Translations under genes and position numbers: made by a program
Origin: Nematostella vectensis
Taxonomy: Eukaryota > Cnidaria > Anthozoa > Actiniaria > Edwardsiidae
Direction of reading: 5' to 3'
Assembly (NCBI RefSeq): GCF_932526225.1
Contig: NC_064036.1
Location: 20,296,953 to 20,360,952, forward strand
Length of the DNA: 64,000 nt
Shown: positions 45,990 to 57,074 of the stretch, in pieces
How positions within the stretch are numbered: the first letter of the stretch is position 1
How the letters are laid out: every line of letters begins with the position of its first letter
The notes under the pieces: generated by a model
Seen by the model: only the letters and a program-made list of their open reading frames with translations
Databases searched by the model: none
What the model was told of the DNA's origin: nothing

Positions 45990-47230
45990 TGAAAAGAAAT
46001 ATTAACTTCTGTTGTAAAAACTGGATGAACTACCCTTTTTATAGGTTAGAGGCATATGTCGAACCGAACTTGAACCAAAATCAATTTGATAACTGGTTAA
46101 TACTTGTTAAGTAATTAATTTCATACTTTTGTGGAATTTGCAAGAAATAATCCATTGCCAGTGACAGTTTAAGATTTCATTATTAATGAAAGTTCTCGCC
46201 GTGCGAGCTTGCATTTTGAAATACAATAAATGCTTCTGGGCGTAGCTAGGGAAATATAATAATCACCGACCAATACATTTAAAACAAGCACATTTTCTGC
46301 ACATCGGTATTCGCGTTGTAGGCACGTATTTGTGCCTTTAAAGCAGGCCAGAAATAACAAAATCAAATTTTGGGTTGGCTTCTGTAACCATATTGTTTGT
46401 CAGTACGTAAAGCACATGCTCTTTGAGGGGAAACCCGGCTTTTTTATGGATGAGAGGGTGCAGATTATGTTCAAAGGTTTTAATTTGAAAGAAAAAGTGG
46501 TATACAAGAAAAATTGGTAGCAAAAAATGGTAACCCATCGACTTGAATTGTTGTGACGCGATGTCCGGGTACATATATATGTTGGGCATAATTAATGCTG
46601 TGCTTATGGATGTTTGCACGCTGAGGTTGATTCAATGGGATAATTCCTTGTCTGGGCTTCTCCAATGTGGGCCATCTTTGCTACCCAACCTTATTAAAAA
46701 ATTGTTTTCAGGCTTATTCTGGGTTCCTTGGACCTGGAAATGTTTTGTTTGGCTTCGGGGCAAAGAGACTTATAAAAAAAACTGTTATGATTCTGGGGGA
46801 GGAGATTGCCCACCTGTCTGTCAAGGTGTTTCCGAGACTCCCATGATGCAGTGCAGGCATGCAAAATAGACTCGCTTCTAATTGAGGTTAAGCATTGATT
46901 ATTGTGACCGATTGCTGTAAAATGGGACCTGACGCAGCGCAATAAAGGTATCTATTTGTGACTTGATCTGTGTTTGCTTGTCTCTATTTGTAGTCTCTAT
47001 TTTGTGTCTTTTTTGGTAAAAAATGTTTCTGAATTAGTCAGAAATCAAGGCTGATATTTTGACAAAAGAGTCAATTCCGTTACATTGCTTGGATGCAAGG
47101 TCGTTTATGCCTTGGAGGAATCCATAAGTATCCGGGTCTGGTGATGTTTAGTTTGCATTTCTGACGTTTTGGAGTTGGGCCTATATTTTACAGGCGTCTC
47201 AGGGCGTAATAGTAATGAAAGACTTAATAA
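45990..47230. other. No gene recognised
   Basis: Contains short frames, the longest 46543-46869 on the plus strand, with no recognised domain or splice context. No repeats of note. Confidence 0.4.
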
Positions 47231-47378
47231 AAAAGTAAAACAAATAATAAGAGACACATGCAGTGTAACTGATAAATCAACGCCTTCTAACTCAAAATCT
47301 TTATAAAAGTAAAACAAATAATAAGAGACACATGCAGTGTAACTGATAAATCAACGCCTTCTAACTCAAAATCTTTAT
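47231..47378. repeat. Perfect 74-bp tandem duplication
   Basis: 47231-47304 and 47305-47378 appear identical (starting AAAAGTAAAACAAATAATAA). The lack of differences suggests a recent duplication or an assembly artefact. Confidence 0.9.
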
Positions 47379-47930
47379 GCCCAATCAAATAAAATGATAT
47401 TTGAAGTCTTATATTTCAAACGTTTTTAATTAAAATTGGCTCATCTCAATAATAGAAAAGGCATATAAGAGAAAGTAGGCTTCTAGATTGTTTCAGTACA
47501 ACTAGCATTTTCCCCTATGGTAAATTAGTCTTAAGGTGGTGCCTATGTGCAAAACACGAACACGACTAATCAAATATGGTGAATCTCCAAACTTCGTTTG
47601 ATGTCATACTTTGCGTAGGTTGTCCGAATAGTGTATATTTAGGAGATACGGAATTTTGAAGGCCTTTTCATTTTCAGGCTGAGAAATGTCATACATAAAG
47701 CTGCTAACAAATTCCATAAAGGTTTTGAAATCCGCTTGAATTTTAGTAAATTTTTTAATTAAAAAATTTCTCCAGAGCAATGCATCACGGGAAGAATAAC
47801 CTAATCAAAAATAGATTCTTACAAATAATAAGCCTCTACAAAACAGTTGCTATTATAGTAAACAAAAGTTATTTAATATGTGCTGGAGTCACCTCTTTTC
47901 CCACGATTGGAACTTTTTTTCTGGTTTCAG

Positions 47931-48021
47931 TTGAGAGATGTCAAGTACGCCGACAGTGGATCCCGCAATTGTCCCGACAACAAGTCACGTGACACGCGAC
48001 CAGGCATTCTACCTGACAAAG
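47931..48021 (+). CDS. GPCR coding exon 1 (N-terminus)
   Basis: Acceptor TTTTTTCTGGTTTCAG at 47930, ATG at 47938, donor GACAAAG|GTATGT. It encodes MSSTPTVDPAIVPTTSHVTR then DQAFYLTK. The frame runs on into the intronic minisatellite without a stop, which makes the exon look like part of a 359-residue His/Thr/Pro repeat protein. The donor and the phase match to exon 2 argue against that. Confidence 0.82.
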
Positions 48022-50135
48022 GTATGTCACGTGATCACCCAATCAACACCACAACTCCACCAGACCACAACTACACCAGACCACAACTACACTAGACCAC
48101 AACTCCACCAGACCACGACTCCACCAGACCACGACTCCACCAGACCACGACTCCACCAGACCACGACTCCACCAGACCACGACTCCACCAGACCACGACT
48201 CCACCAGACCACGACTCCACCAGACCACGACTCCACCAGACCACAACTCCACCAGACCACGACTCCACCAGACCACAACTACACCAGACCACAACTACAC
48301 CAGACCACGACTCCACCAGACCACAACTCCAGCAGACCACAACTACACCAGACCACGACTCCACCAGACCACGACTCCACCAGACCACGACTCCACCAGA
48401 ACACGACTCCACCAGACCACAACTCCACCAGACCACGACTCCACCAGACCACAACTACACCAGACCACAACTACACCAGACCACGACTCCACCAGACCAC
48501 AACTCCAGCAGACCACAACTCCAGCAGACCACAACTACACCAGACCACGACTCCACCAGAACACGACTCCACCAGACCACAACTACACCAGACCACAACT
48601 ACACCAGACCACAACTACACCAGACCACAACTACACCAGACCACGACTCCACCAGACCACAACTACACCAGGCCACGACTCAACCAGACCACAACTACAC
48701 CAGACCACAACTCCACCAGACCACGACACCACCAGACCAACAACTCCACCAGACCACGACTCCACCAGACCACGACTCCACCAGACCACGACTCCATTAG
48801 ACCACAACTGCACCAGACCACAACTACACCAGACCACAACTACACCAGACCACAACTACACCAGGCCACAACTACACCAGACCACGACTCCACCAGACCA
48901 CGACTCCACCAGACCACAAATCCACCAGATCACAACTCCACCAGACCACGACTCCACCAGACCACAACTCCACCAGGCCGGGTATTTTACCTGAGCAAGG
49001 GTGGTCACAGAAAATAAATTCTTATTCTAAACACTTATTTTGCACATCATGTGATCATCTTTATTTTCCTATCAGGTGATCTCCCTTATTTTCCTATCAG
49101 GTGATCTCCCTTATTTTCCTATCAGGTGATCCTCCTTATTTTCCCCATCAGGTGCTCAGCCTTGTTTTCTCAATCAGCTGACCTCCATCATTTTTCTATC
49201 AGGTGATCAGCTACATCGCGGTGTCTGTGCTGATCATAGCGGGTAACCTGCTGTGTCTGGTGGTATTCCTGCGCACTCCTCAGATGAGGAGGAAGAGGGC
49301 CTACTACCTGCTGGTCAGTCTCAGCATCGCGGACGCACTGGTCGGCATTAGCCTCGTTGAGAAGATCATCGTCATGACGTACTACGGAGTCGCCGAAGAG
49401 AATAACAATACAGCGAGCGTAATTAATTTCCTCGCCAGCCCCGCCTCTATTTACACGCTCGCGACGATTTCCATAGAGCGCTTTATCGTCACGGTCTTCC
49501 CTCTTTACTACCGCTCATCTGGGAAATCACTATACGTCGCAATGATAGGTATCCCATGGGCATGCGCGGTAGTAGTTGTCACGCTGTACATTTTGGCGGT
49601 CAATGCGCGGGCGCTACCACCAGTTGTTGTAACGTACACAAGAATCACGATCCCAGTCTCGCTCCTCATCATCTTCATCTGCTGCACCGCGCTCACTGTG
49701 AAACTTAAGTATGGCAGTCGCGTGTTGTCGGTCAGCAGCCGGCAAATATTGCGTGACAGGAAGCTGGCTATCACGCTTCTGATTGTCACGCTTTTGTCCT
49801 TGATCACGTGGGTGCCGTTTGGTGTTTACGTGACAGTATTGTATTACTGTATGGACTGTAAGAAAGAGACATACGCGAGGGATTTATACCTTGCGCTTAA
49901 TTGGCTGCGGTTTCTCAACTCGGGAATCAATGTCGTCATATATATGTTCAGAATGCCGGAGTTTAAGCGGGGCGTCGCAAGAATCACACCTAGTCTCTAT
50001 CGCCAACAAAATCTTCCGGCAGAGACTGGGACAAGGTCCTGCACGGAAGGCAGCGAGTTACAAATAGAGGCGAGCGCAAGAAAGACATTTGCCTCCAACA
50101 GCAGCTCACGCAACGTGGCCGGTAGTTGCGATTAA
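47931..50135 (+). CDS. Class A (rhodopsin-family) GPCR, two coding exons
   Basis: Coding exon 1 (ATG 47938, to 48021) gives a 28-residue extracellular N-terminus; exon 2 (49203-50135) gives all seven TM segments and the tail, about 338 residues. Splicing is phase 0 (AAAG|GTATGT to CTATCAG|GTGATC). Motifs: TM1 GN, TM2 SLSIADALVG, TM3 end SIERFIVTVFP (ERF for DRY), TM6 LITWVPFG (TWVP for CWxP), TM7 NSGINVVIYMFRMPEFKRG (Val for the NPxxY Pro). The usual TM3/ECL2 disulfide cysteines are absent, as in melanocortin/EDG/cannabinoid/adenosine-type receptors; ECL3 has CMDC. Ligand unknown. An acceptor 7 bp before the ATG (CTGGTTTCAG) implies an upstream 5' UTR exon. Confidence 0.93.
48042..48976. repeat. 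16-bp minisatellite filling the GPCR intron
   Basis: About 58 units of CCACGACTCCACCAGA and variants (CCACAACTACACCAGA). Since 16 is not a multiple of three, the unit rotates through all frames, and none has a stop, so long Pro/Thr/His or Trp/Val/Gly frames appear on both strands. Just after the array, CCAGG...TATTTTACCTGAGCAAGG resembles the end of exon 1 (CCAGGCATTCTACCTGACAA), suggesting a duplicated exon end flanks the array. Confidence 0.95.
49046..49202 (+). repeat. Six tandem copies of the GPCR 3' splice site
   Basis: A 25-26 bp unit (TTATTTTCCTATCAG then GTGATCTCCC) repeats so that CAG ends fall at 49075, 49100, 49125, 49151, 49177 and 49202. The last is the acceptor used for exon 2 (CAG|GTGATCAGC). 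Each copy has a pyrimidine tract, an AG, and mostly the same first exon bases. Earlier acceptors would give a changed frame or reach a stop. Confidence 0.9.
49203..50135 (+). CDS. GPCR coding exon 2 (7TM core and tail)
   Basis: 933 nt from GTG ATC AGC to the stop at 50135. There is no ATG at its start: the first codon is Val continuing from exon 1. GN of TM1 is at about residues 42-43 of the full protein and ERF at about 120-122. The C-tail is Ser/Thr-rich and carries no recognised membrane anchor. Confidence 0.93.
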   Translation: MISYIAVSVLIIAGNLLCLVVFLRTPQMRRKRAYYLLVSLSIADALVGISLVEKIIVMTYYGVAEENNNTASVINFLASPASIYTLATISIERFIVTVFPLYYRSSGKSLYVAMIGIPWACAVVVVTLYILAVNARALPPVVVTYTRITIPVSLLIIFICCTALTVKLKYGSRVLSVSSRQILRDRKLAITLLIVTLLSLITWVPFGVYVTVLYYCMDCKKETYARDLYLALNWLRFLNSGINVVIYMFRMPEFKRGVARITPSLYRQQNLPAETGTRSCTEGSELQIEASARKTFASNSSSRNVAGSCD

Positions 50136-50983
50136 GTTATTCCACTGGCAAGAACTTACTTATCCCAACAAACTTGATAAGGACAATTAGAGGATCATAT
50201 TCTTTTTGGCAAACCAGTTAAAAAGAGTATAAGATTAATGTAAATAACTTTGATCGTCTCTTTGATACATTTTGCATTAGAAGTATCATCTAGACACCTA
50301 TAGGGTAAGCTAAAATAAGCGAGTTCTTTCAATATTCTGTTTTAAACAACTTCTTTCAAGAAACTAGCAAAAAATAGATGGTTAAAGATTGTATGTATTC
50401 AATTTTTTTTATAGAAATTAATCTGTAAGAAGTAGGAGTTAAGGATTAGTCTAATAATATTAAAAAGTTGCAAAGTGCTTTTCGGCACTGCCGCTGCAAG
50501 CTCGATAAAGAATTGTAGCAATTTTTTTGAAAAAAAAAGAATCTGTTGGAAATGTATTTTACCTTGTAAAAAACATTTTCTCTTCTCGCTGTTATTGGCT
50601 CTCGTGAGGTCCGGTATCCTACGACCCGGACCCCGCGATATCGGCCCGCTCACGATGCTCGAAATAATAATGAATCGAAAACCGACTTTCTATTTGTCAT
50701 TTTATCTTGAATCCTTTGACCTCACTGAAAATCAGCCTCTCGACAATCACTTGAGATCATACAATAGTCGGTTTTTCGGGCCAATTTTTCAGAACTTATT
50801 ATATGATGTATATATGATGGAACAACACTTGAGGTGTTAAATAGCGTTCGAATAAACGACGTTGATCCACGAGTGATCCTCTCTCTTAACTTGCTGTTGT
50901 GTTAGGAGATATTTCTAGTTTATAAACAATTTGGCTGTGCGTAGCCAGGTCGTCCACAAGTAGCGTTTTTTTTATATCGGACC

Positions 50984-51110
50984 AAGAGAGCATAAGATAA
51001 GAGAGGGACACTTTGGTATTACTCGCGCGCCATGTCGATTCCCAATCAGGCTTTTTTTAGTAACCACCACCCCACCACTGCGCGTAAAGATTTGCTCCTT
51101 TTATTTTGTC
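50984..51110. repeat. Dispersed ~110-bp element, copy B
   Basis: Partner of 33864-33990 in the same orientation. Shared blocks: GATAAGAGAGGGACACTTTG, GCCATGTCGATTCC, TAACCACCACCCCACCACTG. A few substitutions and indels. Confidence 0.75.
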
Positions 51111-52795
51111 CTACTCCCCCGCGGGTTGCGTGTTGTTGTTTTGCCAACTCGATAGCTTTATTTGTGATAGCTAAAATACGGAATTGTTCTCCTAAACGAG
51201 CAAACACCACAAGGCAAACAACATGGACAGTCAAGGTGAGTTCCGGACGAAAATTTCAATTCAAAATAGTGTGAATAAAATATATGAATCAAAACGTAAC
51301 TCCTGTCGTATTCCTTTTAAATGTAATTCTTTTTGTTTGCAAATATTTCTGATAATAATCCTCAAACAAAACGATTTTCGTCGTTTTACAACTTCTCTGA
51401 TTTTCCCGGTGTCACTATTTAATCATCTTGCTTCCACTGTGTTTTTTATTGGCTGAGAGATCAATTTCTTGAACGCTGATTTGATGCTATTTTGGCGCGC
51501 ACTAAAACGGCTTCCCAGTTCTGTTATAATCGTAAAAGAAACTTTTCCTCAATACAAATAAGAAAAATACATCTACAAATCAAGACTTATCTATCTAGCT
51601 CAGGTAAGAACGACCTTGATGACTCATGTATTCACAGTTGTGTTGGTAAAACTCTGTATCATTAAGCTTATTTAATTGAGAATTCATTTGCAATTTATTG
51701 GCAAATGTGTGAGGAAAAACAAAAAGCATTTCGCAATCATTCTTGCAAAGTCTTTCTCTTTTCTTATCTCCTGTCCCATGCTGTTTTTATGTTAAATACA
51801 CAAATTTTATGTTAAATACACAAAAACGTCAAAATGTATCTCTTTCGTTCTCATATAAAGCCAATATTGATCTGTTGTCTGTTTCTGTTTGGTAAGGATA
51901 CTAATCTAATCATTTGTTTTCCTCTATGTTTGTTCTCATGTTTTAAGAAAATTAGAAAATTGAAATAACAACGAACGATTTTTTTCTGATTCAGGTAAAC
52001 TGTTAATACCCAAAAGCCATGATGTGAGACTTTATGAAGACATGGATGATGAGCAGCATATTTAGCAAAATATTTAGCTTTCCTTTCTTCCCTTTAAAAT
52101 ATGTTTTTCCCTTTTAATCAATCTGCATTCTTCCCCTTCGAAAAATATTTTTGATGTTTGGTTGATATTGCCCTAAAATTTTAGCAATTAAAATAAACAA
52201 AACTGTGATTTCTTTTTCCTTTTTAAGGGTGCTGTTAGACTGAAGTAGGAAAAGGATAGTGAATTGAAATATTTGTATTTACAAAGATTTGTAGTTGCAT
52301 CTTCCAGCAATTTGGTACCTGTACCTGTACTGTTTTAAAAATGGCTGAAAATTTTACATAGGTATTTTTGGGTGCAAAATGTTGGGCTCTCTTGCCGCAA
52401 ACATCTGCTGAAGTCTCTTGATCTTCTAAGTTGTACTCAACAAAAAAAACTGAGTAATGCTGTACATGGCAAGGCACATATATGTTAGATTATTTGATCA
52501 TAGAACTGTAAAATAGGAAATATCTGTTCAGTATCAGTTGTCTATCAAATGAAGCTACACAGAGCACTGTTAATAAATAAAACTAAAATATCAGCAATAT
52601 TTTTTTTTGTTAAGCTGCAAAAGAAGTGGTGATTGGGAGAAGGTCCAGCATTTCATTACGGTGGGAGAAATAGCTGAGATAAAATAAAATCCAGCTTGGA
52701 CCGTGCATTTCAAACAAGTTACATGTATGAAAAAGTGGGAGTCATTCCCTTAAATTGCACAAAGATTCTCCATATGAACATATATGGTAATAAAG

Positions 52796-52834
52796 CTGGC
52801 TCGGCTTTTAGGCAGTGCCTAAATCTATATATTA
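52796..52834. repeat. Dispersed 39-bp element, copy 2
   Basis: Matches 3307-3345 with one difference and the same orientation, including the TAGGCAGTGCCTA palindrome. Confidence 0.75.
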
Positions 52835-53280
52835 CGTTTGAATATATCAAATCAAGTGAATAAACGTCCAAGGAGAGCATCTGACGAGGACAAAAAGAAA
52901 CACAGAGTGTAGGCAAGTGTCCAGAGTGCGACAAAGTAATGAAGAATGGCAGTAAGTATTTACATAATCTAAAATGTCATATTTTTGGTTACGGTCATAT
53001 TTTTGGTTACCATAAGCGACAGTAATAGTATATATACTGTATCGATTGATACAATATATATTATATATATTAGATAGTATCTGTTTAAAACGTTTCACAT
53101 ATTCCTTAAATCCCCAAATGGTATCCAACTATTAAATTCTTCATTGTACCCCTCACACTTCACCAAAGCTTGCTTCTTTTTATAATTTCTCCGAATGACT
53201 TTATCAGTGCGGAAAACATCCTGCTTGGCTCTTAATAGTTCAGGTTCATAAAAACTACCTTGTATGTCTTCATTATTTAG

Positions 53281-53920
53281 ATCCTTGATTTTTTATGTAA
53301 TAGGATTAGTGTATTGTATTTTATTGACTATAATAACTTCCTCGGTCCAATTAGGTGTATAACCCTTGTCGAACACATTTCGTTTATATTTACTTATCCT
53401 AACCTTATCACTTATTTTGAATTGAGGTTTTTGTTTTGATGTTTCCATATCATCGTATAAATTGAAATATACTAAACCTTCATTCTTCTTTTTGCTAGCT
53501 TCTACAGGCGTCATCTTAATGCTTGAGTGTTTGGTGTTGTTATACTGCTTCAGAATCTTAGGTAGCATTTCTAAATATTGTGTGTTACCTTGAACAGTAA
53601 ACTGTCTCCACATTTTAGTTTTAACTGTTCTATTCCATCGTTCGCAAACGCTACTCTTTTCTTCGTTTCAGTTGAATACATTTGTATACCATTTTTCTGT
53701 AACAGGTCTTTCAGGTGTTTGGTTTTCTTCTTTCCTTGAATATTGTAAATACAGTTTCACCTTTTTTATCTTTTAGATGTATGATCCAACCATATTTACT
53801 AAATACGTCTAAAACCATGAGTAGATATCGGAACCCTTCATTCCATTTGCTAAACTGTTGCATCTCAACTAAATCAGAACACCATATCTCATCTATATGA
53901 TTAACTATAATACGCCGGCG
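53281..53920 (-). pseudogene. Polinton/Maverick-type integrase remnant
   Basis: Minus-strand pieces of a retroviral-type (DDE, rve) integrase: DEIWCSDLVEMQQFSKWN (first Asp), LMVLDVFSKYGWI (second Asp region), then after a deletion and frameshifts the C-terminal part YLEMLPKILKQYNNTKHSSI, MTPVEASKK and DKVRISKYKRNVFDKGYTP, a chromodomain-like or SH3-like tail. The deleted middle and stop codons inactivate it. Such integrases occur in Polinton/Maverick elements, large virus-like DNA transposons. Confidence 0.82.
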
Positions 53921-54041
53921 TTAGCAAGGAACAATACAGTAAATCAGTGAGTAAACCATACTCGTTTTTGTACGTGAGTAAACCAGACAAGAAGATAGCC
54001 AGAAACTTCTACGGCCGAGTTTAGTATAACTTATTACTATA

Positions 54042-55379
54042 ATGAGGGTATTCAATGCACAAGATTTGAATCTTGGTGTCCAAGGCCCTCGGGGCGAGCA
54101 AGGGCCGCAAGGTGCACCTGGTAGGGACGGGAGCTCAGGAAGTAACAAACCCATCGTCGTCGGTCAGGTCGATACAGATGTTTGGAGTGTGAGTGGTGCC
54201 ATCAATATAGGCTTTGACATGACAAAATGTGATCTTGTTATCTTTACTTTCAAATGGGTTAAGTTGATAAACTCAGTATCAGAGACACGATATGCAACCC
54301 GGACGGCAACGATCATATCAGTCGGTCAAACACTAGAGTTCTATAGCATGTCGAGCAGGCACAAAATCCTAGTTACAAGATCAGACTGTAGGTCACATCC
54401 ACCACAAGCCTAGAGATTAGAGAGAACAACGTAAGCCAAGACAATAGACTGATTAAGGTGCAAGGGCTCAAGTTCGGCGAGGTTGGTATCCCACTGATAG
54501 ACCAAAAGGTAGAGTCAACCGACTATGACACTACCATATCAGGCGGTCAATGTAACCACAAGTTTAACAGTCTAACCGAATGGATTGTGGTGTATGTCCA
54601 ACCAAGCACCGACAACTATGGGTCGTTCATGGTACAGTTCCCAAACACAAAAAACATACCCTTCGCCACAAAAATTGGTAAATTCGAACCAACTGATACC
54701 GGCTACAACTTCACACAGACGCTATCAAACGTGACAATTAAACTACGATTTATTGGGAAGTTCACTTTTAAACAAGGCTTGCAAGGTCCTAAGGGCGAGC
54801 GAGGGCCGCCAGGAGCACCTGGGGCAGCAGGTGTGAGGGGAGACAGGGGCGACGACAGTTGGTTGAGGTTTCAAAGCGCTAAGACCAGCATGACGGCGCT
54901 AAATACAGACGTGGGGAATGGGAAGCTACTGACTTACAACCCAACCGATCCGACTTTTGGGGAGGCTCTTCTTCGTCGACACACAACTCAAGGACTCCTC
55001 TGGGGTATGGCACGACTACAGACACTCTTTCAATGGAGTGTCGTTAAAAAATAGGTACATAATAACCTACAACCCGACCCAGCATGTAACCTTCGAGCTG
55101 GAAACGGTAGGAAAGGGCGTCGTGCTCAACTTCGTAGCAAACAGCGTCGGCAGTGCCAATATCAAAGTGGTCGAGGTGTCCAGTTACCACGCTAGTCTAC
55201 AGGGACCAAAGGGTGATAAGGGCGATAAAGATGATAAAGGCGACCAAGGCATGCAAGGGGTCAAGGATGAAAAAGGTGATAAAGGAGACCAGGGCGCACA
55301 GGGAGTAAAAGGTGATACACTAACATACGATAATCTAACATCCCAACAAATCAACGCCCATCTCTCTACCTATCGATAG
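54042..55379 (+). pseudogene. Collagen-like ORF block, frameshifted (Polinton-associated)
   Basis: Three overlapping or adjacent frames (54042-54413, 54458-55054, 54957-55379) read as one decayed gene or a tandem family. Each module pairs a Gly-X-Y stretch (GPRGEQGPQGAPGRDG; GPKGERGPPGAPGAAG; GPKGDKGDKDDKGDQG) with a beta-rich segment of about 100 residues with no recognised domain. The alternation resembles trimeric fibre proteins. Two frameshifts separate the parts. It lies divergently next to the Polinton integrase remnant, so it is probably cargo or a structural gene of that element; this is inference. Confidence 0.68.
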
Positions 55380-56247
55380 CACTACCGAACGGACAGCATC
55401 TAGAGGCTACACCATTCGAATTGAGTGCTACTGCATAGACCCAAATGTGATGCTTACGATGGGGACCATCAACATCCAAACGGCTGTGTGGGGCTTCCGT
55501 GGGGATAGCATTTAGGGAGGCGCCATGGATGGGAAGCCAGGCTACCAATTCACTGAGGCTGTAATCGACACAGGTAACTTCATAGGTACTATAACTTTCA
55601 CCGTCTCACATAACTCACCAAGCCCCCAAAAAATCCAGGTGTATGCCTTCGGCATCGAGGGTGAGACAGCGGCGAACTATCAAGTAAGTGAGTCAGTCGC
55701 TGACGACATAGGGAACAGTGTCCGTATAGCCTCATAAAGAGCAAAACATATACACCAACCCCAAATATTACTCAGCAATGATGGTTGGAGAGAGGTAACT
55801 GGTTTTAACATCAGCCTAGGATTGAAGAAAAGCCAAAAAATACTCAAACTAACCGCGAATTTAGCCCTACATTGCACGGAGATCACTGGTGTGTCCACCG
55901 ACCCGAGGTTCTACTTCGCTTGGAAGCGGAGCGTTGGGGGCGCCTCTTATCAATTCATTAGGCTGAACATTCTAGTGTCTAGTAACCAAGTAGGCTCCTC
56001 TTGGGGTGTGATCATGCCGAAAAACCACCTACACACGAGCACTGGTGTAGTATTTGATAACCCCCAGACACTTTCAGCTGTGAGGTACATGCTTTACGTA
56101 TGGGGTGCTAATGGAAACGTCCTACACATCAACACCGAGACAGGCGCTAACCCTGCGCTTTTTACTAGCAACGTGATATGCGAAGAACTATCCGGCGTTG
56201 TCGAATACATAAGCCAAAAACAAGAAACGTACATCGAGATTATCTAA
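55380..56247 (+). pseudogene. Continuation of the fibre-like block
   Basis: Two further pieces (55525-55737, 55822-56247) are separated by frame breaks but read in the same sense, rich in Val, Thr, Ser and aromatic residues like the globular modules before them (TITFTVSHNSPSPQKIQVYA; RYMLYVWGANGNVLHINTE). They end at a stop at 56247. I see no recognised domain. They may form the globular C-terminal parts of the collagen-like protein. Confidence 0.5.
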
Positions 56248-56259
56248 CCATATAATATA

Positions 56260-56376
56260 ATGGACAACATGTACGAAGCAAAACCGCCAGCGAGAGGTGG
56301 CCAAATTTACCCAACCATTCCAACCGAAGAAGATAATGGTAAAAGTTTTAGACTACAACAAATCTGTTCCATTTAG
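56260..56376 (+). pseudogene. Start of a further Polinton-type ORF, truncated
   Basis: ATG directly after the AT-rich CATATAATATA, encoding MDNMYEAKPPARGGQIYP and continuing to a stop at 56374. Related-looking sequence continues past the stop (EHLQ, KKYAK) until it meets the LINE near 56.44 kb. Function unknown. It was probably part of the same element. Confidence 0.45.
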
Positions 56377-56747
56377 AACTCTATTAGCACAAACCTCGAA
56401 CACCTTCAGAGTTAGAAAAAAGTACGCGAAGTCCCGGTCGATTATAAATAAAATATTCAAGGAGTGGTCTTACCAGGCTGTTGTAGGCTGTCTCTCTGAG
56501 CTCGCGATGGCAGTTTGAAAGGTTCCTCCTAAGTAGCCCAAGCACCCTGTTGGCATGTTTTGTGATGTCCGCTATATGCCGATTCCATTTTAGGTCGTGA
56601 GTTAATGTCACCCCCAGATATTTAACCTCTCTCACAGTTTCCAATGAGGTGTCATCAAGATAGTACAAGAACGGTGTATTGTGGCGCATTCTGCGGGATA
56701 CACAAATTATCTTGCATTTGCTGGGCTCGAATTTCATCGACCACTGT

Positions 56748-57074
56748 TTAGCCCATGACCCAAGCTTTGTTGTCTCTTTGCAGCAAATCACAATCCGTAT
56801 TCGTGCGAATAGTACGGTAACAGATGCAATCGTCTGCAAACAGGGGGATCTCTGAGTCGATGTCCTTTACAATATCGTTGATGAATAAACTAAACAGAAC
56901 AGGACTCAGCACTGTCCCTTGAGGAACGCCTGACTTCACCGTTAGCCAGTTGCTTTTGGCTCCATTGACGACTACCCTTTGATAACGATGCGAAAGAAAA
57001 GAGTCAAGCCATTGGAGAGTTGCACCAGATATTCCGCAGCCACGTAACTTGACCTTTATGCGCTCGTGTGGCAC
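56748..57074 (-). pseudogene. LINE RT core (palm) fragment
   Basis: Contains GISGATLQWLDSFLSHRYQR, VVNGAKSNWLTVKSGVPQGT and the catalytic FADD in PLFADDCICYRT. The next RT portion (56384-56839) lies in another frame. Confidence 0.8.

Larger units (their letters stand above)
50136..53280. other. No gene recognised
   Basis: Contains dispersed repeats (50984-51110, 52796-52834) and short frames only. A possible tiny first exon (ATG at 51223, donor CAAG|GTGAGT) and a zinc-finger-like scrap near 52.9 kb are discussed among the rejected items. Confidence 0.4.

Noticed and set aside
46543-46869. 108-residue plus-strand frame
   Set aside because: No recognised domain, no splice or promoter context; composition looks noncoding.
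48022-49017. Long His/Thr/Pro frame on plus and Trp/Val/Gly frames on minus
   Set aside because: Products of a 16-bp unit without stops in any plus frame. The first part is the genuine GPCR exon 1, which ends at a GTATGT donor.
51223-51235. Tiny first exon MDSQ with donor CAAG|GTGAGT
   Set aside because: Good donor context, but no downstream exon in phase could be recognised.
52860-52985. Zinc-finger-like scrap (GKCPECDKVMKNG...LHNLKCH)
   Set aside because: The match is short, preceded by a stop, and has no convincing splice sites; too weak to annotate as a gene.
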